In this document: one piece after another, positions 17,927-26,627 of the stretch | How positions within the stretch are numbered: the first letter of the stretch is position 1 | How the letters are laid out: each line of letters begins with the position of its first letter | NCBI GenBank assembly: GCA_002083615.1 | Contig: MSXO01000022.1 | Location: forward strand, 1 to 64,000 | Source of the DNA: Proteobacteria bacterium ST_bin11 | GTDB lineage: Bacteria; Pseudomonadota; Gammaproteobacteria; Methylococcales; Methylomonadaceae | Reading direction: 5' to 3' | Length of the DNA stretch: 64,000 bases | Position numbers and translations under genes: made by a program | Notes under the pieces: model-generated | The model's database searches: none | Told to the model about the DNA's origin: nothing | What the model saw: only the letters and a program-made list of their open reading frames with translations

Positions 17927-18362
17927 CCGCTAGTCGCACCGCCAGTACATCGCATTTGGCGTGATGCAAAACCCCGTTGGCGGTCGACCCTAATAACAAG
18001 GCAAAGCCGTGGCGACCGTGGGAGCCCACTATTATCAAATCGGCGCCAATTTCTTCAGCCACTCTGACGATTTCCAGTTTAGGGCTGCCCATTTCCATAT
18101 ACTGGCGTTCGGTCGGAACCTGAAGTTTCTCACCCAGTTCAAGCAAGCGTTTCTTGGTAGCATCCAGCAATTCCTGCGTGATATCCACATCGAATGGAAT
18201 GATGGGCCCATAAGCGGGATCGATAATCGGCAGATTATCGATCACATGTACCATGCTTAGTTGGGCAGCGTTTTGCGCGGCGATTAGCCTGGCTTTATCC
18301 GCAACTTGATCGCCATGTTCGAAAAAATCGGCAGCCAGTAAAATATGTTTGTAAATCGACAT
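17919..18362 (-). CDS. Universal stress protein UspA family
   Basis: 147 residues with the single UspA fold: MSIYKHILLAADFFEHGDQV, a central helix set, and the nucleotide-binding stretch LIIVGSHGRHGFALLLGSTANGVLHHAKCDVLAV, which fits the ATP-binding G-x2-G-x9-G-S/T pattern. It is a cytoplasmic protein of stress or energy-state response. The start follows CCTCC on the complement (GGAGG), a good ribosome site. It overlaps cobU, so cobU and cobT may be transcribed from a promoter before this gene. Confidence 0.93.
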   Translation of the reverse strand: MSIYKHILLAADFFEHGDQVADKARLIAAQNAAQLSMVHVIDNLPIIDPAYGPIIPFDVDITQELLDATKKRLLELGEKLQVPTERQYMEMGSPKLEIVRVAEEIGADLIIVGSHGRHGFALLLGSTANGVLHHAKCDVLAVRLADD

Positions 18363-18370
18363 ACATCCTC

Positions 18371-18880
18371 CTAATCGCTAGCGGCGATCTCGGTAAACAG
18401 CAAGGTCATTACCTGTGTGGAAATCAATATATACAAGAATGCCAGGGCTAAACCGAACATAAACGGTCTATCCAGGGCGTGCCGGAAAATATTGCCGTTA
18501 ACCACCCAGTGCCAGCCCATCAAAACGATCATCGCGATATACGCCACCTGGCTAATTTGCGTATTCAGGCTGCCGACTGCTGGAATGGCGCAAAGACTGA
18601 TCACCACGTCTGAACCCAATAATGCGGTCATCGTTTGCGGAAAACGAGCAGTTTTGCCGGAAAAATACAGTAGCGGGTAACAAAAACCGACCATTATCAG
18701 GGTCTCTGCACTGATTTGTAGAAAGGCATGCGTCCAATCGCTATCCAACAGCAAAATCAGCAGGTTAACCAAAAAATAGGGTATGAACATTAGTCGCAGC
18801 AGCCAAGGGGACGCCGGCACGTCCTGCGGCCCTTTGCGCATAATACAAATCTCAAAAAACAACACCATCAGTTGGTACAT
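18371..18880 (-). CDS. Hypothetical multi-pass membrane protein
   Basis: 169 residues from the ATG at 18880, two bases after the yheS stop and preceded by GGAG. About five hydrophobic helices can be seen (LMFIPYFLVNLLILLL, AETLIMVGFCYPLLYF, VAYIAMIVLMGWHWVV and FMFGLALAFLYILISTQVMTLLF among them). I recognise no family. It is co-oriented with, and tightly packed between, yheS and uspA, so it probably shares their transcript. No charged or catalytic motif points to a role. Confidence 0.75.
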   Translation of the reverse strand: MYQLMVLFFEICIMRKGPQDVPASPWLLRLMFIPYFLVNLLILLLDSDWTHAFLQISAETLIMVGFCYPLLYFSGKTARFPQTMTALLGSDVVISLCAIPAVGSLNTQISQVAYIAMIVLMGWHWVVNGNIFRHALDRPFMFGLALAFLYILISTQVMTLLFTEIAASD

Positions 18881-18882
18881 GA

Positions 18883-20769
18883 TCACTCCGCTTGTTGTAG
18901 GTTTTCCTCCGCTGCCAGCCAATCCATTTCGGCCTGTTCCAGCGCGCTATCGATTTGGCCTTTCCGACTCAATAACTGCTTTAATTGTTCCTTATATTCC
19001 TCGGCATAAATAGCCGGATCAGCCAATTGTTCCTCAAGATCGCGCTGTTGCTGATGAAACTTTTCCACAGCCGTTTCCGCTTTTTTCACCGCGTCCAACA
19101 GCGGTTTTAAACGCAGCCGGCGTTCGGCATCGAGTTTGCGCTGATCCTTGCGGGATACCCCGCCGGCGATTTCGGTCGCCATTGGTTCGTCACCCGCTTT
19201 TTTTTGTTCGGCGAGCCATTGCTTGTAATCGTCCAGATCACCGTCGAATGGTTGTATCTTGCCGCCAGCCACCAATAACAATTGGTCTGTCACAGAGCGC
19301 AGTAAGTGCCTGTCATGCGAGACTACCACCAGAGCGCCTTGATATTCTTGCAAGGCTACGCTGAGGGCATGACGCATTTCCAAATCCAAATGGTTGGTTG
19401 GCTCGTCCAAAAGTAACAAATTCGGGTTTTGATAAACCAGCATGGCCAATACCAGGCGGGCTTTTTCGCCGCCGGAAAACGGCTCGACCGGATCGTTGAC
19501 CTTGTCGCCGCGAAAATCAAAACCACCCAAAAAATTACGCAAATCCTTTTCCGTGGCTTGTTTATCCAACTTCTGTAGGTGCCAGAGCGGGCTTTCCTCC
19601 AGATTCAGCAACTCTAGTTGATGTTGGGCGAAATAGCCGATATGCAAATCTTGAGCGGTCTGTAGCTTACCAGCCAATGCCGGCATTTGCCCGGAAAGTA
19701 CTTTGATCAAGCTGGACTTGCCGGCACCATTCGGCCCGAGCAGGCCGATACGGTCGCCCGGCGCAATAGACAGGTTGGCGTTTCTAATCACTACTTTATC
19801 GCCGTAGCCGATGTCGGCTTCTTCGATTTTTAGCAACGGATTGGGCATTTTCTTCGGCGGTGGAAAGCTGAAACCGAATGGCGAATCCACATGGGCCTGA
19901 GCGATCAGTTCCATCCGCTCCAGGGCCTTGATTCGGCTTTGCGCTTGTCTGGCTTTGGTAGCTTGCGCTTTGAACCGATCGACAAAGCTTTGGATATGCG
20001 CAATTTCCCGTTGCTGCTTTTCGTAAGCGGTTTGTTGCTGGGCCAGTTTCTCGGCGCGCATGCGTTCGAAGTCGGAATAATTACCCGTGTATATTTCGGC
20101 TCGATTTTGTTCGATATGGACGATATGGTCGGTGATGGTATCCAGAAAATCGCGGTCATGGGAAATCAAGAGCAAGGTGCCCGGATATTTGCTTAGCCAA
20201 TCCTGCAAATAAATAACCGCATCCAAATCCAAATGGTTGGTAGGCTCGTCCAACAGTAATACATCGGAGCGGCACATCAGCGCTTGTGCGAGATTCAAGC
20301 GCATACGCCAACCGCCGGAAAAGGAACTTACCGACCGGCTTTCTTGCTCGGTGCTGAAACCCAGGCCATTTAGCAACCGCGACGCTCTTGCCTGAGCAGT
20401 GTAACCGCCGACATGATCCAAAGCCGCATGGAGTTCTGCTAACTTAATGCCATCATGCGCTTGCTCCGCCGAGTATAATTTTGCCTGCAAGTTACGCAGC
20501 TCTCTGTCGCCATCCAGCACATAGTCGATGGCTGAACATTCCAAAGCCGGAGTTTCCTGGGCGACATGGGCGATTTCCAGATTCGGCGGTATGGAAAAAT
20601 CACCTTCATCGGCATGTAATTCGCTGCGCAGTAGCGCAAAAAGGCTGGATTTGCCGGCGCCATTGGCCCCAGTCAGGCCGATTTTTTGCCCTTTATGGAT
20701 TGTGAAGGAGGCCTCGCTAAACAGCAAACGGTTGCCGCGACGGATGGCGATGTTTTTGAAATTGAGCAT
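18883..20769 (-). CDS. yheS: ABC-F ATPase, YheS type
   Basis: 628 residues, two ATP-binding cassettes without membrane helices: Walker A GLTGANGAGKSSLF and GLLGPNGAGKSSLI; signature SFSGGWRMRLNLAQAL and PFSGGEKARLVLAML; Walker B LLLDEPTNHLDLDAVIYL and LLLDEPTNHLDLEMRHAL. The inter-domain linker (ATKARQAQSRIKALERMELI) and a helical C-terminal extension fit YheS rather than Uup. ABC-F proteins act on the ribosome E site to aid translation. The start MLNFKNIAI at 20769 is preferred to one 36 bases upstream that adds non-family residues. Confidence 0.93.
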   Translation of the reverse strand: MLNFKNIAIRRGNRLLFSEASFTIHKGQKIGLTGANGAGKSSLFALLRSELHADEGDFSIPPNLEIAHVAQETPALECSAIDYVLDGDRELRNLQAKLYSAEQAHDGIKLAELHAALDHVGGYTAQARASRLLNGLGFSTEQESRSVSSFSGGWRMRLNLAQALMCRSDVLLLDEPTNHLDLDAVIYLQDWLSKYPGTLLLISHDRDFLDTITDHIVHIEQNRAEIYTGNYSDFERMRAEKLAQQQTAYEKQQREIAHIQSFVDRFKAQATKARQAQSRIKALERMELIAQAHVDSPFGFSFPPPKKMPNPLLKIEEADIGYGDKVVIRNANLSIAPGDRIGLLGPNGAGKSSLIKVLSGQMPALAGKLQTAQDLHIGYFAQHQLELLNLEESPLWHLQKLDKQATEKDLRNFLGGFDFRGDKVNDPVEPFSGGEKARLVLAMLVYQNPNLLLLDEPTNHLDLEMRHALSVALQEYQGALVVVSHDRHLLRSVTDQLLLVAGGKIQPFDGDLDDYKQWLAEQKKAGDEPMATEIAGGVSRKDQRKLDAERRLRLKPLLDAVKKAETAVEKFHQQQRDLEEQLADPAIYAEEYKEQLKQLLSRKGQIDSALEQAEMDWLAAEENLQQAE

Positions 20770-20957
20770 TATGGTGAAAAGTTGGCTGGGTGCGACGCCG
20801 CACAATAGAGGAATTTTAACGCGGGATAGGCTTGCGCGTCTTTTGCAGTTTACGCTACTGAGCAGAGACGGCTACTCGAAGCGCTCTCGCGGGGCTGGGC
20901 AAGAATTTTTTGGAACAGAGGGGAGGAAATGTAAGCAGAACTAGAGTTTTAAAGCTG

Positions 20958-20990
20958 TCCCGGTTTAGGATCAGTGATCGTAAACCGGGA
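20958..20990. terminator. Long perfect inverted repeat downstream of the metalloprotease gene
   Basis: Arms TCCCGGTTTA (20958-20967) and TAAACCGGGA (20981-20990) pair perfectly, and the loop itself contains a second short palindrome, GATCAGTGATC. The minus strand after it has only a weak T run (CTTTAAAA). It may back up the hairpin at 21006-21036 or be a cruciform-forming site between two leftward genes. Confidence 0.6.
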
Positions 20991-21005
20991 TAACGCCAAA
21001 ATTAG

Positions 21006-21036
21006 CTGGGGAAGACAAATAGTTAGCCTTCCCCAG
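21006..21036 (-). terminator. Hairpin terminator after the metalloprotease gene
   Basis: A perfect 9-bp stem (CTGGGGAAG with CTTCCCCAG, 13-base loop) starts 10 bases after the stop of the leftward lipoprotein gene. On the transcribed strand it is followed within a few bases by AATTTTGG. This is a plausible intrinsic terminator. Confidence 0.7.
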
Positions 21037-21045
21037 TCGGTTAAG

Positions 21046-23343
21046 CTACCAGGATAAGCTGCGTGAAATGGCACCGCCACCATCGTACAAATGGTCGCTT
21101 TTAACTATCTTGGTGACAGTGAAAGAGCAGGTACCTTTAGTTCTATTTGGCAGCAGCGCACTGCTTAGGCTGGCAGTGCCTCGCGCACCGGTAATGGCAT
21201 AGCTGGCCCCTGTAATATTGGTTTTTGTCGTAGGTGAGGTGACCGAACCACTCCATATGCCATAGATGCTGGCACCAATAACGGATGATGTTCCAGATTT
21301 AACCGAAACGGTAGCAACACACTGCGATCTGCCTCCGCTAAAGATTCTGCGAGTCATTACATTGGCGGCCACTTTCATATTCACTGCCACAACACTTTGC
21401 GCGGCCTGAATACTTTGGGTGGTGCTCGTTTTTAAGCCGTTACTATCGGTTACGGTTAGTGTCGCGGTATACGCGCCGGGTGTATTGTAGATGTGGTTGA
21501 CCAAGGCACCGGCGGTTGCTGGCGAGCCATCGCCGAAATTCCATGCATATGAAGAGATTGCACCACTTCTAGCGCTAGAGCCGGAAGCGTTCAGCGTCAC
21601 TTTCAACGGCGCGTCGCCAACGGTTGGTAGTGCCGAAATTATCGCTGAGGGTGGAATCGAAGCTACGACCGGATAACTACCAGTAATTTGGTATTGACCA
21701 AGACTACCGTAGTCAGAGTAACCCGTAGTTAAGTCGTCTTTACCTACCCCTTCGACTCTCAGGAAATATTTTCCGGCTTTCAGTGAAACGTTTACGGAAG
21801 CAGCCAAGCTATCCACAGGATTGGCTTCAGCAACCGTATTGCCTTGCGCGTCAAGTACCTTTAGCAACACATCCAAATTCGGAGCGATTGCATCGGGTGT
21901 GACATTGAACTTTGCGCTTCCCCCGCCTGTTGAGAACACGAAAACATCGGCATCCGTGGTGCGTTCAATGATGCCTTTTTGCGCAATCGCGCTGGCGTTC
22001 CCGGCTAAGGGCGCTGCACTGCCAGTCGTATCGGGGAAGTCATCAGGCCGAAACGCAGCACCTGCAGCATTGATCACAGCCAGATCATCCTGCCGGTTGT
22101 TAGCGCCTGGATACTCGCCTTTACTCCATTGTGCGACGGGCTTATGGTATCCCACGCCCATAATAGGCGCCCAGCCGGTTGCGCCGCTACCGTGGCCCCC
22201 ATAGTAGCCGGTGGAGGCATTACCATCGTGGTTGAGATTCAAATTGTGCCCGACCTCGTGGGAAACAGCTTCGGCGACATATTTGGGAAAGCCGTTGCCC
22301 AGTTTGTCGAAGAACACCCAGGCAGGTCTATAGCGTTCTGGAAAGGCGGCTGAAAAATAAGAGAACACATTAACATAAGCCACACCGCCGCAAGATTGAT
22401 TACAAAGTTGCGGCATAGACCGCGTAATTACTACGCGAGTGCCGTACTGGACATCGCTGCTGCTAGTGCGTCTTAGGGCATCCAAAGTCGGCTCCTGAGT
22501 CGTAACGTCAACATCGAATGGCGCGTAGTCTTCTGCGACGCGTTGCCAGATTTCGCGAATATTATTTAATTCCGTTTCGCTAAAAGCGCCCGGTTTGCCG
22601 TCGATATCGTAGGCTTGTGCATTGAGTGCGGTGGTACTCCAAGCTGTGCTAGTCGCGACATGACCATTGAAATCCAGATAAATGACACGGTTGGAACCTG
22701 GCTTGCTGTGCAGCGCAAATGGATCGGTAGTGGCAGTGTTTGCAGTACCGCTGCCGGCGTTGGTTACCGTGGTTGTTTCTTGTTCGCCTTCCCCTTGATG
22801 AACCTGGGTATGATCGTCAATATAGAACAGACGGCCACTTTCATCGATCCAGGCTGACGAATCGGTTTGTAATATGTCTTCTAGGCGTTCGCTAGACATG
22901 TCGTAGGCTTTTGCCACATCCCCCAACTTATCGCCCAAGGCATCGATAGCCGCTTGGCCGTTCTTTTTGTCGGTTAGCGTAATTTGCGGAAATGGCATTT
23001 CGGTTTCTGCTTCGGCCAAATCGGCAATCTTGGCCGACGAGCTTTGCGATTTTGCTCTCACCACGTCGAACGGGTTTTCCATGCCGGATCCATTTAAACC
23101 AGATACGAATGCTTGAACTCGGCCATCGGCAAGCAGGGTCAATCCATAGTTGTAACCGACCAGTGCGCTTTCGGCATCGTGTTGCGAAGAAAAGTAAAGT
23201 GGTTCTGAGGAAATGCCGGCGGCGGACGCAGGTAATTCGGTACTCAAATCGTTGTCGATAGCCGCTTTTTGCTCAATTGGCTGCGTAGCACAACCCACTA
23301 AAGTTGTGAGTACGGCGGATGCGATGAAGGTCTGTTTGTTCAT
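21046..23343 (-). CDS. Surface lipoprotein zinc metalloprotease with PKD domain
   Basis: 765 residues. Lipoprotein signal peptide with lipobox LVGC (Cys18). After a pro-like region (about 20-215) comes a metalloprotease domain with the zinc motif HEVGHNLNLNHDG (HExxHxxxxxH). A later pre-peptidase C-terminal-like beta domain follows (TDADVFVFSTGGGSAKFN to GKYFLRVEGVG), then a PKD domain (VTLNASGSSARSGAISSYAWNFGDGS to YTATLTVTDSNG). A C-terminal Ig-like region of about 110 residues with two Cys ends the protein. The layout suits an extracellular or outer-membrane protease. It is monocistronic, with two hairpins after the stop. Confidence 0.88.
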   Translation of the reverse strand: MNKQTFIASAVLTTLVGCATQPIEQKAAIDNDLSTELPASAAGISSEPLYFSSQHDAESALVGYNYGLTLLADGRVQAFVSGLNGSGMENPFDVVRAKSQSSSAKIADLAEAETEMPFPQITLTDKKNGQAAIDALGDKLGDVAKAYDMSSERLEDILQTDSSAWIDESGRLFYIDDHTQVHQGEGEQETTTVTNAGSGTANTATTDPFALHSKPGSNRVIYLDFNGHVATSTAWSTTALNAQAYDIDGKPGAFSETELNNIREIWQRVAEDYAPFDVDVTTQEPTLDALRRTSSSDVQYGTRVVITRSMPQLCNQSCGGVAYVNVFSYFSAAFPERYRPAWVFFDKLGNGFPKYVAEAVSHEVGHNLNLNHDGNASTGYYGGHGSGATGWAPIMGVGYHKPVAQWSKGEYPGANNRQDDLAVINAAGAAFRPDDFPDTTGSAAPLAGNASAIAQKGIIERTTDADVFVFSTGGGSAKFNVTPDAIAPNLDVLLKVLDAQGNTVAEANPVDSLAASVNVSLKAGKYFLRVEGVGKDDLTTGYSDYGSLGQYQITGSYPVVASIPPSAIISALPTVGDAPLKVTLNASGSSARSGAISSYAWNFGDGSPATAGALVNHIYNTPGAYTATLTVTDSNGLKTSTTQSIQAAQSVVAVNMKVAANVMTRRIFSGGRSQCVATVSVKSGTSSVIGASIYGIWSGSVTSPTTKTNITGASYAITGARGTASLSSALLPNRTKGTCSFTVTKIVKSDHLYDGGGAISRSLSW

Positions 23344-23851
23344 GGTGGACTCCCGTGCATGGAAAGATCACTGTACCCATTCTAAAAATTGTCAGGCACA
23401 GGCTAATAATACTGAGTGCAAGTAAAGAACAAGCTGCCGAGAAATTCTGCGATCAGAGTGGCTATTTTTGAAAAGAGTGGGAAAACCAATTCGCGATTGC
23501 CCATCTTTCTTCGGAGGATTGAAATACTGAACAAAAGCTGGTCTAGCCAGACCGACCCCATTTTAGTTACCCAGCATACACAGCCATTGCCAATGAATTT
23601 AGTAAGCTAATTGTGCACGGTCAAAAGAAGCCTAACTTCCGTCTATCCAGCATGGCAGTGCCAAGATGCTTTAAGTGTAATTCGCGCCGCCCGACCCAAG
23701 TCGTTTTCAAGATTTTTGCAGACTGCGAAGCGATTGTTTAGGTTATTTAAATAAGCCCCAAGCGATCGGGATTTGTTTTTACTGCGTTACAATCCATACT
23801 TTGCGCATCGCGTTTGTTTCCAGTCACTTCTTAAAGCAACCTAGCTATACG
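23344..23851. other. Intergenic region between divergent genes
   Basis: 508 bp between the leftward metalloprotease and the rightward MTHFR-like gene. No credible frame is present. It must hold two divergent promoters. A short hairpin (GGTCT with AGACC near 23543-23556) is visible. I see no riboswitch pattern or shared repeat. Confidence 0.5.
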
Positions 23852-24595
23852 ATGAATATCTCGTTTGAAATTGTCCCGCGCAGCCTAGAGGCCTTCGATC
23901 AACAATACGACTTTGTGCAAACTCTGGACAAAGCTGTCAACATTATCAACGTCCCGGATATTCAGAGATTCGATACTCGAAGTTGGGAATTAGCCACCCG
24001 TGTCGATCGGCGCCAATACCGCTTTGTTCCGCATTTTCGCGCGATAGACTTTAAAATCGAAAGCGGCGAACTCTACCGCATCGTCGAAGAATATGCTCTA
24101 GACAGCGTCTTGTTGGTGTCTGGCGATCCGCCGGAGGGTCTGAAGCGCTCGTTTTACAATACCGATGTGGTCGATTTGATTCGAGCCGTGCGCCAGCGTT
24201 TCCCGAATCTAAATATATATGCTGGCTTCGACCCGCACCGTAGCGGCGTTCAGGACGAATGTGATTACATCCAGCGCAAGGTCGATGCCGGTGCCGGTGG
24301 GTTTTTCTCTCAGCCGTTCTATGACAGCCGCATGATCGACATCTACGCCGAGCACATGCAAGACCTGGAAACTTACATCGGCATCAGCCCGATCACCAGC
24401 AAGGCATCCATGAATTATTGGGAAGTCAAAAACAAGGTCAAATTTCCGAAGAGTTTCCAGCCGGATTACGACTGGAACGTCCAATTTGCCAACAGCGTAA
24501 TCGCCTCGGCTGCAGCTAATGGCTTGAATGTCTATTTCATGCCGATTCGGATTGATTTGGCGCGATATTTTGGTGAGATTAAATTGGGTGGGTAA
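23852..24595 (+). CDS. Methylenetetrahydrofolate reductase-like protein
   Basis: 247 residues from ATG 23852; an upstream in-frame TTG at 23801 would add a leader unlike the family. MNISFEIVPRS matches the first strand of MetF, including the catalytic Glu. LLVSGDPPEGLKRSFYNTDVVDLI, NLNIYAGFDPHRSG and RKVDAGAGGFFSQPFYDSRM are the FAD/folate-barrel signatures. It is shorter than E. coli MetF (about 296) and diverged in several loops, so it belongs to the wider MTHFR superfamily rather than being certain MetF. It probably works in one-carbon folate metabolism, fitting a C1-using host; that link is inference. Confidence 0.78.
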   Translation: MNISFEIVPRSLEAFDQQYDFVQTLDKAVNIINVPDIQRFDTRSWELATRVDRRQYRFVPHFRAIDFKIESGELYRIVEEYALDSVLLVSGDPPEGLKRSFYNTDVVDLIRAVRQRFPNLNIYAGFDPHRSGVQDECDYIQRKVDAGAGGFFSQPFYDSRMIDIYAEHMQDLETYIGISPITSKASMNYWEVKNKVKFPKSFQPDYDWNVQFANSVIASAAANGLNVYFMPIRIDLARYFGEIKLGG

Positions 24596-24659
24596 TGTTG
24601 ACGCCCACCAGCGTTCCCAGGTTTCGCGCCAGTGCAATTGAGTTAAGAGTGGATGGTTC

Positions 24660-24757
24660 CCTCTCCCCCTGGGAGAGGGTTAGGGTGAGGGGATAAATAA
24701 GAAAAAAACTTTATTCTGATTCCCTCATCCCAACCTTCTCCCGGTGGGAGAAGGGGT
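24660..24757. repeat. Pair of inverted intergenic repeats
   Basis: Two units face each other. The first, about 24660-24693, has a CTCTCCC/GGGAGAG hairpin followed by GGTTAGGGTGAGGGG. The second, about 24722-24757, begins CCCTCATCCCAACC and contains a CTTCTCCC/GGGAGAAG hairpin. Such paired units resemble the dispersed REP/BIME elements of many proteobacteria. It follows the MTHFR-like gene and may end its transcript. Confidence 0.75.
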
Positions 24758-24889
24758 AGCAGTGGCGTTGTGCGAACGCCGCCAAAGACGTTCTGCGTCG
24801 TCCTGTAGATACTACTTCACAATCGCTAGACCCGATTGAATGCCGCTTCAGGCATCGGCTGTCGGGATCAATCTAATCCAAGTGATAAC

Positions 24890-25690
24890 CTAAAAGAACA
24901 ACTCGCGCATTTTTTGCCCCGGCGATTCGGCACGCATAAAGGCTTCGCCAACCAGGAAGGTATAGATGCCGTTGTCCTGCATCAATTTCACATCCGCGGG
25001 GGTGTGGATACCGCTTTCGGTGATGATTAATTTGTCAGCCGGAATGGTGTTTTTTAAATCCAGCGTAGTTTGCAAGGACACGTCAAAGGTGCGGAGATTG
25101 CGGTTATTGATGCCGATCATGTTGGTGTTGAGCTTTAGCGCTCTTCCCAGTTCATCCGCGTCGTGCACTTCAGTCAACACGTCCATGCCCAAACCGACAG
25201 CGGTGTCCGCCAGTTCTTTCAACATGGCGTCGTCCAACGCGGCGACGATCAGCAAAATGCAATCGGCGCCGAGCGCCCTCGATTCATGGATTTGATACGG
25301 ATCGATCATAAAGTCTTTACGAATCGCCGGTAGCGGGCAATTTTGCCTAACCATTTGCAGATTTGCTTCTGCGCCTTGGAAAAACTCCTTATCGGTCAGC
25401 ACTGACAAGCAAGTCGCGCCGCTGAACGCATAATCGACAGCAATTTCCACCGGCTTGAAGTTCTCGCGAATCACACCTTGGCTGGGCGAGGCTTTCTTGA
25501 TTTCGGCAATGATCGCCGGCTTCTTCTGATCGGCTTTGCTGCGCAACGCCGAATAAAAGCCGCGCGGGCCTTGTACGGTGCCGGCTAGTTCTTGCAGCAT
25601 AGAAAGCGGCGTGTTGCTTTTGCGGCGGGCTACTTCTTCGGCTTTTTTAGTTAGGATGGTTTTTAAAATGTCGGGGGTGTTGTTCGTCAT
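24890..25690 (-). CDS. trpC: Indole-3-glycerol-phosphate synthase
   Basis: 266 residues, monofunctional TIM-barrel TrpC closing the indole ring in tryptophan synthesis. Motifs: AEIKKASPSQGVIRENF (catalytic Lys and phosphate site), CLSVLTDKEFFQG, LPAIRKDFMIDPYQI, DVLTEVHDADELGRAL, GINNRNLRTFDVSL and ITESGIHTPADV. It follows trpD in the leftward direction, but more than 1.3 kb of repeat-bounded DNA separates them. No Shine-Dalgarno sequence is seen before the ATG; the leader directly upstream is the outer end of a structured repeat. Its expression may therefore differ from the rest of the trp genes. Confidence 0.95.
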   Translation of the reverse strand: MTNNTPDILKTILTKKAEEVARRKSNTPLSMLQELAGTVQGPRGFYSALRSKADQKKPAIIAEIKKASPSQGVIRENFKPVEIAVDYAFSGATCLSVLTDKEFFQGAEANLQMVRQNCPLPAIRKDFMIDPYQIHESRALGADCILLIVAALDDAMLKELADTAVGLGMDVLTEVHDADELGRALKLNTNMIGINNRNLRTFDVSLQTTLDLKNTIPADKLIITESGIHTPADVKLMQDNGIYTFLVGEAFMRAESPGQKMRELFF

Positions 25691-25694
25691 TGTT

Positions 25695-25980
25695 TGGTTT
25701 TGTGTGTAGTGTCGCTATCGCGACGAATTATATTTGAAGTCGGGTCTCGGCCCGACAGTCGAGATACTTTTCTTTGTTTGTCCAAAGAAAAGTATCCAAA
25801 AGAAAAGACACCCCGATGCCGCTTTGATCCTGCGCACCGAAGGGTTTGAACGGGGTTTTCGGAAGGGCTATCCCTAGCCCTCCGAAGGGGAGCGGCATCC
25901 CTGCCGCTCCCCTTCGGGCTGGCTCGTCCAAACCCTCCGGTGCTCGGCGCGGAATAGGGGGAGAAAACCGTCCCGGAATT
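25695..25980 (+). repeat. Structured intergenic repeat, copy A
   Basis: One of five related elements in the window, in the orientation that starts GTGTCGCT and ends near CGCGGAATAGGG. Order of palindromes: TCGCTATCGCGA; GTCGGG/CCCGAC; ACTTTTCTTT/AAAGAAAAGT; an outer stem CACCGAAGGGTTTG with CCAAACCCTCCGGTG enclosing two hairpins (about 25859-25885 and 25884-25919). It lies directly upstream of trpC and faces copy B, 768 bp away. The small frames within it are not real genes. Confidence 0.85.
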
Positions 25981-26010
25981 AAAAGGGATCGGTAGATACT
26001 GTTATCCAAG

Positions 26011-26244
26011 TCAATTGCAAACAGTATCCGCTTGATTTCCATAATATGTTGTATGGCAATTAGTGCGCATTCCATTTGCGACTTCATTCAAAGCAGAATG
26101 AATAGCGTCTTCTGTATATTCTTTATAATAAATATTCTTACAAAGCGTAACGGTTTCAGCACCGTGAGCTTCATCAGGACGTAAATCATGGCGACATCCT
26201 AATGTGAAAATTAGGAGAAACGATATTATGAATAATTTATTCAT
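26011..26244 (-). CDS. Small putative lipoprotein
   Basis: 77 residues beginning MNKLFIISFLLIFTLGC, a signal peptide with a lipobox-like TLGC. A GAGGT ribosome site lies before the ATG. The mature part is polar, with three more Cys and no recognised family. The gene is AT-richer than trpC and trpD and lies inside the inverted pair of structured repeats. It is probably real because of the signal peptide and ribosome site; function unknown. Confidence 0.55.
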   Translation of the reverse strand: MNKLFIISFLLIFTLGCRHDLRPDEAHGAETVTLCKNIYYKEYTEDAIHSALNEVANGMRTNCHTTYYGNQADTVCN

Positions 26245-26349
26245 AACGACCTCAACATAATAAAAATAAACTATAAAAACCTATCCTTTGATAATCGAGT
26301 TAACGTATCGGCGAACTTTATTTAGAGGCGCTTGATCAGTTTTGGCAGC

Positions 26350-26397
26350 ATTCAAGTATTCAAGTATTCAAGTATTCAAGTATTCAAGTATTCAATC
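26350..26397. repeat. Octanucleotide tandem repeat
   Basis: Five perfect copies of ATTCAAGT followed by a partial sixth. The array covers the 3' end and stop of the small leftward gene at 26376-26627. Because the stop occurs inside the second unit read, gain or loss of units would not alter the product unless nearly all were lost. Confidence 0.9.
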
Positions 26398-26627
26398 ATC
26401 AGGCGAGCAACTTGTTGTTCTCTAGTAGGATGATGCTTTCTTACAAATTCGATCAGAGCTTCCGTGATATTTGTTCCTGTCATTCCATAAGGAAACTCGT
26501 TGTTGAAAACTCTCGTCAAATTTGTCTTTGTCCACTTCGCATTGCTAGTGTCAATTTCAGACTTTTCAGTAATTTCCATTGCAAATTCGTAGTGTTGAAG
26601 CCAATATTCGGTTGAGTATTTTTTCAT
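26376..26627 (-). CDS. Hypothetical small protein within repeat-bounded segment
   Basis: 83 residues, MKKYSTEYWLQHYEFAMEIT at the start, with a charged helical C-terminal half (ALIEFVRKHHPTREQQVARL). No signal peptide or membrane helix, and no recognised family. AT-rich relative to the flanking trp genes. The last codons and the stop fall in the octanucleotide repeat. No strong ribosome site is visible. It is cargo of the element bounded by copies A and B. Confidence 0.5.
   Translation of the reverse strand: MKKYSTEYWLQHYEFAMEITEKSEIDTSNAKWTKTNLTRVFNNEFPYGMTGTNITEALIEFVRKHHPTREQQVARLMIEYLNT

Noticed and set aside
25728..26087. 119-residue leftward frame near trpC
   Set aside because: It is made mostly of the structured repeat read as protein; the same kind of low-quality frames appear in every copy.
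26350..26397. Octanucleotide array as a phase-variation switch
   Set aside because: The stop codon is met within the second unit in the reading direction, so changes in unit number leave the product unchanged.
26350..26397. Tandem repeat as a CRISPR array
   Set aside because: Units are 8 bp with no spacers and no cas gene is in the window.
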